Shown here: positions 7,912 to 16,494 of the stretch, piece after piece
Layout: each line of letters starts with the position of its first letter
How positions within the stretch are numbered: the first letter of the stretch is position 1
Source of the DNA: Gemmatimonadota bacterium
GTDB taxonomy: Bacteria; Gemmatimonadota; Gemmatimonadetes; Longimicrobiales; Gaopeijiaceae
NCBI GenBank assembly: GCA_022823225.1
Contig: JAJDXM010000092.1
Location: 124,001 to 188,000, forward strand
DNA length: 64,000 bases
Direction of reading: 5' to 3'
Program-made: the position numbers and the translations under genes
The notes under the pieces: model-generated
Database searches by the model: none
The model's input: only the letters and a program-made list of their open reading frames with translations
Told to the model about the DNA's origin: nothing

Positions 7912-8964
7912 TCACCGGCGGGCAGCGAGCCAGGCCACCATCCATTCGCCCACCCCACGCGTGGTCGCGCTCCCGCCCAGGTCGGGGGTCGTAACTCCTT
8001 CGCGGATCGACGTCGTGATGCAGCCGTCGATGTCCGCGGCGGCATCGTGCATGCCCAGATGGGTGAAGGCGAGACCGACGCACCCCACTGCTCCGAGAGG
8101 GTTCGCGATCCCCCGGCCCGCGATATCGGGGGCCGACCCGTGCACCGGCTCGAAGAGCGCCCACTTCCCCGGGTTGATGTTGCCCGACGGCGCCAGGCCG
8201 AGTCCGCCTGTCACCTGCGCCGCCAGATCGCTGAGGATGTCGCCGAAGAGATTGGAGGTGACCACCACCTGGTAGCACTCGGGACGGCGGACCAGATCCA
8301 TGGCCATCGCGTCGACGTACATGGCATCCTGCGCGATCTGCGGGAAGCCCCCTCCCACTTCGGCGAAAACGCGCCGCCAGAGCGCCCCCTCATGAACCAG
8401 CGCATTCGCCTTGTCGACCAGAGTGACCCGCTCCCGGCCCGTGGCCGCCGCATGTTCGAAGGCCGCCCGCACGATGCGCTCGACGCCGCGGTAGGTGTTG
8501 AGACTCTCCTGGATGGCGACTTCCTCGGTGGTGCCGGACTTGAAGTTGCCGCCCAGGCCCACGTACAGCCCCTCCGTATTCTCCCTGAAGAACACGATGT
8601 CGGTGTCCGGATGGGGGTCCCGGAGCGGGGAAAGGGCCGGGACGAGGAGCCTGCAGGGCCGGAAGTTGACGTAGAGGTCCGCGTGGAAGCGAAGGCCGAG
8701 CAGGATGTCGCGGATGTGGGCGTGGTCGGGGACGCGAGCGTCGCCGAGCGCGCCGAGGAGGGCCGCGTCGTAGTCGCGGATCAGGCGGTCCCGTTCCTCG
8801 TCGGTGATTGCGATGCCGTCGCGCAGATACCTGTCCGCACCGAGATCCCACCAGTCCAGCGTGAGGTCGATGGCGTGTCTCTCGGCGGCAGCGGAGAGGA
8901 CCGCCGCAGCGACCGCGACGACTTCGGGACCGATACCGTCTCCGCCGATGGCGGCGAGCTTCAC
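7912..8964 (-). CDS. Isocitrate/isopropylmalate dehydrogenase-family enzyme
   Basis: A complete 350-aa member of the beta-decarboxylating dehydrogenases. IGGDGIGPEV opens the protein. The substrate-loop region has FRENTEGLYVGLGG, the catalytic Lys segment is VTLVDKANAL, and NLFGDILSDLAAQVTGGLGL gives the metal-binding Asp residues. FEPVHGSAPDIAG binds the nicotinamide cofactor. It oxidatively decarboxylates a 2-hydroxy acid. ENTEGLY resembles the isocitrate and tartrate/homoisocitrate branches as much as LeuB, and no leucine genes are nearby, so the substrate is undecided. It reads in the same direction as the thiolase, 88 nt away. Confidence 0.9.
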   Translation of the reverse strand: MKLAAIGGDGIGPEVVAVAAAVLSAAAERHAIDLTLDWWDLGADRYLRDGIAITDEERDRLIRDYDAALLGALGDARVPDHAHIRDILLGLRFHADLYVNFRPCRLLVPALSPLRDPHPDTDIVFFRENTEGLYVGLGGNFKSGTTEEVAIQESLNTYRGVERIVRAAFEHAAATGRERVTLVDKANALVHEGALWRRVFAEVGGGFPQIAQDAMYVDAMAMDLVRRPECYQVVVTSNLFGDILSDLAAQVTGGLGLAPSGNINPGKWALFEPVHGSAPDIAGRGIANPLGAVGCVGLAFTHLGMHDAAADIDGCITTSIREGVTTPDLGGSATTRGVGEWMVAWLAARR

Positions 8965-8984
8965 GCCGCGGCGTGACGGCTGTC

Positions 8985-9368
8985 CTACGGGACCCTCCCG
9001 AACATGATGCTGCAGTGCGGGCAGAAGAAGTCCTTCCCGCGCCGAACCAGCCTGGGGCCGAGTTCACCGCGCGGGCACATCGGATCCAGGCCCTCGTCGG
9101 CCTGCATCCTCACCTTTCGCCGCTCCCTCCAGGTACTGATCCTGAGCGGCAGTTCGAAACGGAGCGCCGACGTCTTGCATTCGAAGAGAATCGTGCTGGT
9201 TCCGTCCTCCTCGGGACGCACGGCGAGCTCCATGAGGAACCCGCCCATGGGCGAGGGGACCTGGCGGTGGCTGCAGTGCAGCCGCTCCATTTTCTTGATC
9301 TGATCGAGTTCTTCAACGCCGAAACCGACACGTTCGGGCTTGTCCTGCACCTTCGAGGAAGCACTCAC
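8985..9368 (-). CDS. Hypothetical protein with a C-terminal zinc-ribbon-like motif, 127 aa
   Basis: No named family is recognised. The protein begins MSASSKVQDKPERVG and has LHCSHRQVPSPMGGFLMELA, a beta-strand region, then MCPRGELGPRL and FFCPHCSIMFG at the C-terminus. The CxxC of FCPHC together with the upstream Cys suggests a single metal-binding knuckle. No signal peptide is visible. It ends 20 nt before the dehydrogenase gene starts, so it is probably its operon partner. Confidence 0.6.
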   Translation of the reverse strand: MSASSKVQDKPERVGFGVEELDQIKKMERLHCSHRQVPSPMGGFLMELAVRPEEDGTSTILFECKTSALRFELPLRISTWRERRKVRMQADEGLDPMCPRGELGPRLVRRGKDFFCPHCSIMFGRVP

Positions 9369-9404
9369 CTTGGCATCTCGCTTCTTCGCCGCGCCGAGCG
9401 ACGG

Positions 9405-10508
9405 TCAGGGTCTCTGGTAGAGGTAGGCGGACTGCTCGCGGCGGGCTTCGCCGTCCACGCTGACCGCGAACCGCGCTCCGGACCAGATCGCCGCCCCGCC
9501 GTACTCTCCGTTCTTGTTCACCGCGTAATAGTTGACGTTGAAGCTCGGAAGCCCGTCCGCATTCTGCAGGCGGGGCTCGGCCGTGAAGGCCACGATGCGC
9601 CGAAGCGCCTCCAGGCAGGCATCGGTGGGGGACATGCCGGCGCGCATCATCTCGACCACGGTGTGCGAGCCGCAGGTCTTGATCACGGCTTCGCCGCGCC
9701 CCGTCGATCCCGCGGCACCGACATCGTTGTCCACGTAGAGCCCCGCCCCCACGATGGGAGAGTCGCCGACCCGTCCGGGCACCTTCCAGGACAGACCCGA
9801 TGTCGTGGTCACCCCGGAAAGGTCGCCGTCACTGTTGACGATGTTGCAGTTGATCGTGCCCTGAGGGCGCACGCCATCGTGCGAATCGAGGATCCCGAGG
9901 CCGTAGGTGTCCTCGTCCTCGAAGGGGGGCTCCGCGTCCGCGTGCCCCGTCTCCTCGGGAGTGAGGTAGTCGTCGGTGTTGCTCATCCTGGCGCGCCACT
10001 GGATCCAGCGCTGCCGGGAAGCCTCCGTCAGCAGATCCTCGATGTCGTAGCCCATCGACACGGCGAAGCGCTGCGCCCCCTTGCCCACGAGCAGCACGTG
10101 GTCGGTGTAGCGCATCACGTCCACGGCCACGCTGGACGGCGTCTTGATGCCCTCCAGGCAGGCGACCGCCCCGGCGCCACGGCTCGGGCCGTGCATCACG
10201 GAAGAGTCGAGCTGGACCACTCCGTCCAGGTTCGGCAGGCCGCCGAATCCAACGGACCGATCGTTCGGGTCGCGCTCGACGATGTTCACTCCCCGTACCA
10301 CCGCGTCAAGCGTGTCGCCCCCCTCGCTGACCACCTGCATCGCCGTGGACACGGCCTCCAGCCCGTTGCCGCTTGCGATCGCCACCGGCGTCACCGCGCT
10401 GCGACGGATGGCGGGCGCCCCGAGCAGCGGCTGGGCGGAACCCATCCCGACCGCGGCACCCACGCCGACCCCGGCGGAAGTCTTCAGAAAATCGCGACGT
10501 GTTGTCAT
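9405..10508 (-). CDS. Glycosylasparaginase / isoaspartyl peptidase-like N-terminal hydrolase, Tat-exported
   Basis: The ATG at 10506-10508 gives a 367-aa protein starting MTTRRDFLKTSAG, a twin-arginine (RRDFLK) signal ending near LLGAPA. The Ntn-hydrolase core follows: AIASGNGLEAV, GFGGLPNLDGVVQLD, and GRVGDSPIVGAGLYVD with GAAGSTGRGE. Known glycosylasparaginases self-cleave just before a nucleophilic Thr; here the aligned Thr is residue 218 in QGTINCNIV, so the bond would be Gly-Thr rather than the classic Asp-Thr. TTTSGLSWK matches the family's TSTNG loop. Expected role: periplasmic cleavage of N-linked Asn or isoaspartyl bonds. A longer frame to 10646 lacks a signal and is rejected. Confidence 0.88.
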   Translation of the reverse strand: MTTRRDFLKTSAGVGVGAAVGMGSAQPLLGAPAIRRSAVTPVAIASGNGLEAVSTAMQVVSEGGDTLDAVVRGVNIVERDPNDRSVGFGGLPNLDGVVQLDSSVMHGPSRGAGAVACLEGIKTPSSVAVDVMRYTDHVLLVGKGAQRFAVSMGYDIEDLLTEASRQRWIQWRARMSNTDDYLTPEETGHADAEPPFEDEDTYGLGILDSHDGVRPQGTINCNIVNSDGDLSGVTTTSGLSWKVPGRVGDSPIVGAGLYVDNDVGAAGSTGRGEAVIKTCGSHTVVEMMRAGMSPTDACLEALRRIVAFTAEPRLQNADGLPSFNVNYYAVNKNGEYGGAAIWSGARFAVSVDGEARREQSAYLYQRP

Positions 10509-10658
10509 GAACGGCTCTCCATGTAGCTGATGTGGATCGGAACGGGTCGCAGGCCCGCGCGGATCGCTCCGCCGCCTGCGAGCCCCCGATGGTTGTGCCT
10601 TCTGCCAGCCGGGTGCCTTGCCGCGCTCCGTGCGACGCGGCGTCAATTCACCGGCTGT

Positions 10659-10985
10659 TCAGGCCTCCCGCGGCTCCCCGAGCAGAGCTTCACCTGTGCC
10701 GGTGAGGGTGTCCGCTTCAGGCGTCACAGCGTCTTCGACGGGGGTTTCGGCGGTTGACCTGGATCTCTTCAGTCGCGAAATCACGGGTTGGCAGAACTGC
10801 ATTCCCACCTTTTTCAGCCTGGCGAGATCGGTCACGCCGAGGTCCGGATACCGCTCGGCAAGGTACTCGACGGTCTCGGTCATCCATACATCCTGGTCGG
10901 CGGCGTCCGCGTTCAGCACGCCGCAACGGTGGATGTGACTGAACAGTTCGTCTCTGGCCCGCTCAATGGGTTCTTGCTTCGCCAC
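10659..10985 (-). CDS. Small hypothetical protein, 108 aa
   Basis: A soluble, charged protein of unknown family. The GTG at 10983-10985 is chosen because AAGGAGGAG lies immediately upstream. The N-terminal 70 residues look alpha-helical (ERARDELFSHIHRCGV, VEYLAERYPDLGVTDLARL) and the C-terminal 35 are low-complexity and acidic (STAETPVEDAVTPEADTLTG). It stands alone between the glycosylasparaginase gene and the divergent DUF6941-like gene. The palindrome ACAATTGT lies at 10998-11005, just upstream of the ribosome site. Confidence 0.6.
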   Translation of the reverse strand: MAKQEPIERARDELFSHIHRCGVLNADAADQDVWMTETVEYLAERYPDLGVTDLARLKKVGMQFCQPVISRLKRSRSTAETPVEDAVTPEADTLTGTGEALLGEPREA

Positions 10986-11138
10986 TACTCCTCCTTAACA
11001 ATTGTGCGCTCGCTCCGATCCCACCCCGCGGCACCGGCAACCGGACACGGGGTCGGCGAAGCCATGTAAACTAAGCGCCGAGTCCACAATGGCAAGAAAC
11101 CCCATGGATATTCCTTCTCCGACGACCGCGGCACGCCG

Positions 11139-11543
11139 ATGAGAATACTCGCCTCGTCGCTCTGCGACCACGCATCCGCAGCCGCGGACGGCAAGCTCGA
11201 CATGCACGGGGTCTTCCACGACCTGTACGCCCCGGGCTTCCCCGCCCGCCAGGACAGCATGACCCTCGTGCTCGTCCTGGAATGGGGTCGCGGCGACAAC
11301 GGGCGCTACAGTTTCCGGGTTGACGTGACGGGGCCCGGCGGGCGCCCCACGCTGACTGTCGAGGGGCGGTCGGAGGTGTCTCCCAGGCCTGCGGACAGGC
11401 CCCCGCCAAGGACACGGGTGATCCTGCCACTGGAGGATGTGGTGTTTCCGTCGCCGGGACGCTACGAATTCCGCATCACGGCCAAGGGCCGGACACTGCG
11501 CGGACCGGTACTCTACCTTACGGAGGCCACCCAGCCGCCTTGA
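11139..11543 (+). CDS. DUF6941-like hypothetical protein, 134 aa
   Basis: The pattern LCDHASAAADGKLDMHGVFH, then FPARQDSMTLVLVLEW, followed by a beta-rich stretch (GRYSFRVDVTGPGGRPTL) and FPSPGRYEFRITAKGR, fits the small beta-sandwich family annotated as DUF6941. Its function is unknown. There is no signal peptide. The ATG at 11139 has no strong ribosome site. Its 3' end overlaps the convergent methyltransferase gene by 26 nt (11518-11543). Confidence 0.6.
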   Translation: MRILASSLCDHASAAADGKLDMHGVFHDLYAPGFPARQDSMTLVLVLEWGRGDNGRYSFRVDVTGPGGRPTLTVEGRSEVSPRPADRPPPRTRVILPLEDVVFPSPGRYEFRITAKGRTLRGPVLYLTEATQPP

Positions 11544-12075
11544 GCAGGAGGAGTGCCATCCCCGCGACGGCGCCCAGCAGCGCCTCGTACTCCCGGTTGC
11601 GAAGGTAGCGCGCCGGCGAGAAGCCGGTGTCGGCAGCTCCGTGGTCCCCGGCCGGTCGAAAGGGGGTCAGCCGGGGCAGCAGCACCGGCACCGATTCGCG
11701 GTAGCGGGCGTAGCTCTCGCCGAAGCGCGCGGCGAGTTCGCCGGATTCGCGCGCCATCGTGCTCCCGTAGATCCACGCGAACCAGGCGATGAACCCCAGG
11801 CCGAGCCAGAGGCGTCCCCCGGCGACCACCGCCCCGACGCCGATCAGGAACGTCCCCAGGTACAGAGGGTTGCGGGTGAAGGCGTAGGGGCCGGAAACCG
11901 CGAGCTCCCGGTCCTTCTGCAGGACCCCCGCGGCCCACCCGCGGACCAGGAGACCGACGAGTACCACGGCGGCACCGAGCCCGAGCGTCAGGTAGTCCGG
12001 TCTGGCCAGCCAGAAGAACGCAATCGCGAGGATCCAGGCGCTGCCGATGCGAACGCCCCGGTGGCTGGGCTTCAA
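11518..12075 (-). CDS. Isoprenylcysteine carboxyl methyltransferase-family membrane protein
   Basis: A 185-aa integral membrane protein with several hydrophobic helices (AWILAIAFFWLA, LGLGAAVVLVGLLVRG, GTFLIGVGAVVAGGRLW). The family hallmark GPYAFTRNPLYLG sits mid-protein, and RFGESYARYRESVPVLLP near the C-terminus is the second cofactor-contact region of ICMT/PEMT-type enzymes. In bacteria these methylate lipids or other membrane substrates with SAM; the substrate here is unknown. Its ATG overlaps the stop of the DUF3108 gene by 4 nt, placing it at the end of the envelope operon. Confidence 0.83.
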   Translation of the reverse strand: MKPSHRGVRIGSAWILAIAFFWLARPDYLTLGLGAAVVLVGLLVRGWAAGVLQKDRELAVSGPYAFTRNPLYLGTFLIGVGAVVAGGRLWLGLGFIAWFAWIYGSTMARESGELAARFGESYARYRESVPVLLPRLTPFRPAGDHGAADTGFSPARYLRNREYEALLGAVAGMALLLLKAAGWPP

Positions 12076-12920
12076 GGCCCCTTGCCCGCCGGCCCCGACG
12101 GCACGCCTTCCGTGAACGCGGCAAGCTCCATCGTCACCGGCACGATCCAGTACTTCACTCTCATGTACACGACCAGGCGCCGCTCGTCGTCGGAAAAGTG
12201 GATTTCCGCCCTGACGCCCTGCTCGAACAGGTCGCTCCCGGGGATGACAGGATTCACCACGATGGTGTTGAATTCGCCGGCCCCGGTCTGCACCCGATCC
12301 TTGCGGAGGACCTCCAGAATAACCGGGTTGCCGTCGTCCTTGAAGTAGCGGTTGTAGGTGTAGCTCGCTCCCACCTCAAGTGGAAGCGTCCGCGCGAAGA
12401 AGACAAACGACAGATCGTCCAGCGGGAGGATGGACGGGAGCGCCCAGGTCGTGTCAACGTCGATTCGCCGGACCAGTCGTTCCTCCGGGAAGAACTCCAG
12501 TTCGCGAACCTTGCGGCCGTGATCGTTGATCTTGTGGAACCGGCGCGAGAACAGCCCCTGGGTGTCGAGCCAGCTGTAGTATTCCTCATCGAACTTGACC
12601 GCGCCCAGGACCGTCGCTCCACGGAGGTGGAACTCGAGTGGCAAGGTCGGGAATCCGTGGATCGAATCGATGGGCCCGACACGCATCACCGCGTCTCCCT
12701 TCCCCAGGACGCTTGCCCTGACCCGGAATACCATCTCCTCCCCCGGATGGAAGGGGATCTTTCCGATTCGGGGGCCGAGGGCGGTGAGGGAGTCGCGGAT
12801 CAGGGCGCCCTGCTGGGCGGAAAGGACTTGCGGCCGGACCGGCGCGAGACCGACCAGCAACGTCATGGCCAGCGCCGGCAACACAGCCAGGAGCAGCCGG
12901 GCGGGGGAATCACGCCGCAT
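12072..12920 (-). CDS. DUF3108 domain-containing exported protein
   Basis: A 282-aa protein with an N-terminal signal (LLLAVLPALAMTLLVG, cleavage near VLSAQ). The body matches DUF3108: PFHPGEEMVFRVRASVLGKG, then FHKINDHGRKVRELEFFPE, and a C-terminal half with QTGAGEFNTIVVNPVIPGSD and FSDDERRLVVYMRVKY. DUF3108 proteins are periplasmic beta-barrel-fold proteins of unclear function, often near lipid or envelope genes. The start overlaps the end of the glycosyltransferase gene by 11 nt, so translation is coupled. Confidence 0.82.
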   Translation of the reverse strand: MRRDSPARLLLAVLPALAMTLLVGLAPVRPQVLSAQQGALIRDSLTALGPRIGKIPFHPGEEMVFRVRASVLGKGDAVMRVGPIDSIHGFPTLPLEFHLRGATVLGAVKFDEEYYSWLDTQGLFSRRFHKINDHGRKVRELEFFPEERLVRRIDVDTTWALPSILPLDDLSFVFFARTLPLEVGASYTYNRYFKDDGNPVILEVLRKDRVQTGAGEFNTIVVNPVIPGSDLFEQGVRAEIHFSDDERRLVVYMRVKYWIVPVTMELAAFTEGVPSGPAGKGP

Positions 12921-13668
12921 GGGGCCGCTCCGGTTCCAGAGGGGACACCTTCCTCACGCGGAGAATCTCCCGCACGGTGGCCAGTACGCGCACTCGACTG
13001 CGCCGCCAGCGAACATCGTAGCGTGGCGCCGCCGGAACATGCGCGACCCGGCGCGCGAACGGCGCCAACACCTTCATCAGTTCGGCGTTGGCGGCCCATC
13101 CATCGGTCGTCACCAGGCGGTTGTCGCCCGCGATCCTCAAGGCCTTCCTGACGACCACGGCCCGGTAGGCGCGGAACCCCTGGAAGGGGTTGTCGCCGAG
13201 CGCCCGGGTTTGCGCGCGCCCCAGCGCGATCCGGCCGAGCGCGCGCGCCAGACGCACCGCCCGGGGCGGCGGCGGTCCGGGAGTTTCCGGGTTGGCCATG
13301 CCCACGACGATGTCGGCTCCCCCCTCGAAGGTCCTGAGCAGGGGGCGAAGGTGATCGGGGTGTTCGGTGAAGTCGCCCTGCATGGTCACGATCGCATCTC
13401 TCTTGGGGTACCGCGCACGTCCGGCGGCGCTGCGCAGCAGCTTCTCGACCGCGGCGCCGTAGCCAACCGGCTTCCGCAGCGAAAGCACGCTGAGCGGCAT
13501 CACTCGCTCGTACTTCCTCAGCAGCGCCAGGGTTCCGTCGCGGGACGCGCCGTCGAGCACGATCACCTCGTAGTCGCGCTCCATCTCCGCCATTACGTCA
13601 CGGATCTTCCACAGCAGCACGCCAATGGTGCGGTCCTCGTCCCGGCAGGGGATGCAGATATAGACCAT
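12910..13668 (-). CDS. Family 2 glycosyltransferase
   Basis: The GT-A fold begins at once: MVYICIPCRDEDRTIGVLL, then DYEVIVLDGASRDGTLALL, and TMQGDFTEHPDHL in place of a classical DxD. GDNPFQGFRAYR and NRLVTTDGWAANAELM form the acceptor-side region. At 252 aa it is short and has no C-terminal membrane segments, in contrast to dolichol-phosphate-mannose-type enzymes with anchors. The ATG at 13668 fits the family start; an ATG at 13701 is also in frame, and neither has a strong ribosome site. It probably transfers a sugar to a lipid or LPS precursor. Confidence 0.85.
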   Translation of the reverse strand: MVYICIPCRDEDRTIGVLLWKIRDVMAEMERDYEVIVLDGASRDGTLALLRKYERVMPLSVLSLRKPVGYGAAVEKLLRSAAGRARYPKRDAIVTMQGDFTEHPDHLRPLLRTFEGGADIVVGMANPETPGPPPPRAVRLARALGRIALGRAQTRALGDNPFQGFRAYRAVVVRKALRIAGDNRLVTTDGWAANAELMKVLAPFARRVAHVPAAPRYDVRWRRSRVRVLATVREILRVRKVSPLEPERPHAA

Positions 13669-13703
13669 TTTGGCAGCCCGTAGACAAATCCCCCGTGGCA
13701 TTC

Positions 13704-13728
13704 GCGTTCGTGGACAAACTCCGCGTCC
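13704..13728 (-). repeat. Possible partial copy of dispersed repeat (right-end core)
   Basis: On the minus strand this reads ACGCGGAGTTTGTCCACG, close to ACGCGGAGATTATCCACG at 45532-45549. It lies between the acyltransferase stop and the glycosyltransferase start. Being short, it could be chance or a DnaA-box-like sequence. Confidence 0.3.
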
Positions 13729-13741
13729 AAGATAACGCAAG

Positions 13742-14695
13742 TCAGACGCCTGCCGCCCGCCGCTCCGTTGCCCCATCCCCCGGCGGCGGCGTCTTCCATC
13801 GCTTGTGGAGCCAGAAGTACTGGTCCGGGTAGCGCCGAACGTATTCCTCGATGCGCGTGGTGTAGGCCTGCGTGATCGCGGCGACGCGAGCGGCGCGACC
13901 CGTGGCGGCGGTTCCCTCGAGCGCCTCGAGATGGACGTGATAGCGGGGCTTCCAACCCGGAAGACGTACCGCGAAGAGGGTAACGATGAGCGCGTCGGAC
14001 CGAAGTGCAAGTACGGCGGGCCCGCGCGCGGTCGACGCCGGCCGCCCGAAGAAGTCCACGAAGACTCCGGCTCGGCGCGCGTCCTGGTCTCCGAGGATCC
14101 CGGCGAGGCGGCCCGCCTTAAGTGCCGCGAGCACGCCGCGCCGACCCTCGTTGCGCGGGATGATTCCGAATCCGAGCCGTTCCCGCGACCGCGTGAGGTG
14201 GCGGTCGAAGAGCTCGTTGCGCTGGCGCGCGACCACCACGTCGAGGGGGAACCCCCGCGCGACCAGCGCGGATCCGCCGATCTCCCAGTTTCCGAGGTGT
14301 GCACTCAGAATGATCACGCCGCGGCCCTGGCGCACCGCGCTCTCCACGACCCCCAATCCCGTCACGCGGGTCCGCTCCCGCACCTGGGCCCGCCCCATCC
14401 CGGCCAGGCGGAACAACGCCACCGCCTCCGCGCCCAGATGGGCATAGCAACGCCGCCCGATGTCGCGCCGCCAGCGCTCGCCGGCTTCCGGGAAGGCCGT
14501 TTGCAGATGTTCGCGGACCACCTCCCAGCGGGGTCGTCCCACGCGCGCCACCACCCAGCCGAGCGCCGCCCCCGCCCGGTCGGCAAGCACCTCGGGCACG
14601 ATCGCACAGAAACCCGCCACGGCCCGCAGGAACACGTATTCGATCCGGTGCCGCAGGGCCCGCCCTCGCGACCCGCCCAGCCGCCTTTTCGTCAC
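13742..14695 (-). CDS. LpxL/LpxM (HtrB)-type lysophospholipid acyltransferase
   Basis: A 317-aa member of the lipid A biosynthesis acyltransferase family. An N-terminal hydrophobic helix anchors it (FLRAVAGFCAIVPEVLADR). VIILSAHLGNWEIGG carries the catalytic His and the acidic partner of the HX4-(D/E) motif. GILGDQDARRAGVFVDFFGRPA is the conserved second block, and YVRRYPDQYFWLHKRWK is the C-terminal signature. It should acylate lipid A or a related membrane lipid on the inner leaflet. Its start overlaps the MsbA-like exporter's stop by 4 nt, which supports a joint role in lipid A maturation and flipping. Confidence 0.9.
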   Translation of the reverse strand: MTKRRLGGSRGRALRHRIEYVFLRAVAGFCAIVPEVLADRAGAALGWVVARVGRPRWEVVREHLQTAFPEAGERWRRDIGRRCYAHLGAEAVALFRLAGMGRAQVRERTRVTGLGVVESAVRQGRGVIILSAHLGNWEIGGSALVARGFPLDVVVARQRNELFDRHLTRSRERLGFGIIPRNEGRRGVLAALKAGRLAGILGDQDARRAGVFVDFFGRPASTARGPAVLALRSDALIVTLFAVRLPGWKPRYHVHLEALEGTAATGRAARVAAITQAYTTRIEEYVRRYPDQYFWLHKRWKTPPPGDGATERRAAGV

Positions 14696-16494
14696 CGGAA
14701 CTGGAGTTCCCGAAGGCGGCGATAGAGCCCCTCTTCGCGCATCAGGGACTCGTGGCTTCCCTGCTGCACGACCCGGCCGTCGTCGACCACCACGATCAGG
14801 TCCGCGCGCCGGATCGTCGACAGCCGGTGCGCGATGACGAAGACGGTCCGCCCGGTGAGCAGCCGCTCGATGGCCTCCTGCACCATGCGCTCGGATTCGG
14901 TGTCGAGCGCGCTGGTCGCCTCATCCAGCACGAGGATCGGAGGATCCCGCAGAATGGCCCGGGCGATCGCGATCCGCTGGCGCTGGCCCCCGGAGAGCGT
15001 GGCGCCGCGTTCCCCCACAACCGTTTCGTAGCCGTCCGGAAGCCGCTGAACGAAGTCGTGCGCGAGCGCGGCGCGGGCGGCCTCCTCGACCCTTTCCATG
15101 GGGACGTCCTTCATCCCATAGGCGATATTGGCGCGCACGGTGTCGTGAAAGAGCACCGTGTCCTGGGCGACCACTCCCAGCCCCGCGCGCAGACTGGCCA
15201 GCTTCAGGTCGCGAATGTCGGTCCCGTCGATCTCGATCGAACCGGCCGAGCGCTCATGGAAGCGGCCCAAAAGGTCCACGATGCTTGTCTTGCCCGCTCC
15301 GCTGGGTCCGACGAGGGCCACCATCGAACCTGCCGGAACCCGGAAGCTCACACCGCGCAGCACCGGCTCTCCTTCCCGGTATTCGAGGCGCACGTCCCGG
15401 TAGCGGACTGCGTCGCGCACGCCGGTGAAGTCCCGGGCGCCTTCCCGGTCCGGACTCTCGGCCGGAGCGTCGAGGAACTCGAAGACGCGCTCGCCACCGA
15501 CAAGCCCGGGCTGAATCAGCGTGGGGAGCTTGCTCAGGTACTTTACCGGCGCGTAGAGCCGGGTGCTCAGAACGATGAACGCGATGAAGTCTCCTCCGGA
15601 CAGGATCCCGTCCACCACGACCATGCTGGCTCCGTACCAGAGGAGTATTCCGGTGCCCAGGGCGACGAAGAGCTCCGTGACCGGCACCGCCAGCGCACGC
15701 AGACGCACCGTCCGCAGGAAAGTCTCGAAGTAGCTGCCCGTGAGCTCGCGGAAACGTTCGCGCTCGTGAGGCTCGCTGGTGGCCGTCTTGACCAGGCGGA
15801 TCCCGGCCACGGTCTCCTGAATGTGTGCCCCCACCTCACCGGCCATGTCCAGGACGGCACGGTCGCCCTTTCGGAGCCTTCGCACCAGCGGCCCCCAGAT
15901 CACCATCGTCAGCGGAATCACCACGAAGGCGGCCACAGTAAGCCGGAACGAAATCTCGACCATCCAGTAGAGCACGATCCCGAACTGGAGCAACGCGGAG
16001 ATCGACTTGATGACCTCCGAGGTGACCAGCGTGCGCATCTGCTCGACATCGTGGGTCAGCCGGGACACGATCTGTCCGGTCCGCATCCGTCCGAAGAAGC
16101 CGAGATCCAGCTTCAGCAGGTGCCCGTACACTTCGTTGCGGAGGTCGCGCGTCACGCCCTGCTCGACCCGCGCCGCCAGGCAGGCTCGCCCGAACTCGAT
16201 GGCGTTCTTCAGCGCGACCGTGGCTACAATGAAGACGATCACCCCGGCCACCACCGCCTGCGCCTCGCCCTCCAGGTCCACGAAGCGTCCGACCGTGGCC
16301 TCCAACACCCGGTCGATCCGGTCCGGTTCCTCGCCGGCGCCTTCCCCGAAGACCGTCTCCAGGAACGGAATCAACACGACGATCGAGAAGGCGTCCAGGA
16401 GTGCTACGAGCGCGGTCGCGACGGCCGCCAGAACGAGGATCCCGCGATGCGGCCGGAGGTATGAGAGAATCCGCCGCCAGAGGCGCGCAGTCAC
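14692..16494 (-). CDS. msbA: MsbA-like ABC exporter (fused permease and ATPase)
   Basis: A 600-aa half-transporter. The N-terminal ~330 residues form a type IV exporter membrane domain with about six helices. The ATPase domain follows from about residue 350: Walker A GPSGAGKTS, Q-loop VVAQDTVLF, signature LSGGQRQRIAIARA, Walker B ILVLDEATSALD, and the switch His in FVIAHRLSTI. MsbA-type proteins flip lipid A-core across the inner membrane. The neighbouring lipid A acyltransferase gene, with a 4-nt overlap, supports that substrate, though multidrug or lipid export cannot be excluded from sequence. Confidence 0.9.
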   Translation of the reverse strand: MTARLWRRILSYLRPHRGILVLAAVATALVALLDAFSIVVLIPFLETVFGEGAGEEPDRIDRVLEATVGRFVDLEGEAQAVVAGVIVFIVATVALKNAIEFGRACLAARVEQGVTRDLRNEVYGHLLKLDLGFFGRMRTGQIVSRLTHDVEQMRTLVTSEVIKSISALLQFGIVLYWMVEISFRLTVAAFVVIPLTMVIWGPLVRRLRKGDRAVLDMAGEVGAHIQETVAGIRLVKTATSEPHERERFRELTGSYFETFLRTVRLRALAVPVTELFVALGTGILLWYGASMVVVDGILSGGDFIAFIVLSTRLYAPVKYLSKLPTLIQPGLVGGERVFEFLDAPAESPDREGARDFTGVRDAVRYRDVRLEYREGEPVLRGVSFRVPAGSMVALVGPSGAGKTSIVDLLGRFHERSAGSIEIDGTDIRDLKLASLRAGLGVVAQDTVLFHDTVRANIAYGMKDVPMERVEEAARAALAHDFVQRLPDGYETVVGERGATLSGGQRQRIAIARAILRDPPILVLDEATSALDTESERMVQEAIERLLTGRTVFVIAHRLSTIRRADLIVVVDDGRVVQQGSHESLMREEGLYRRLRELQFR

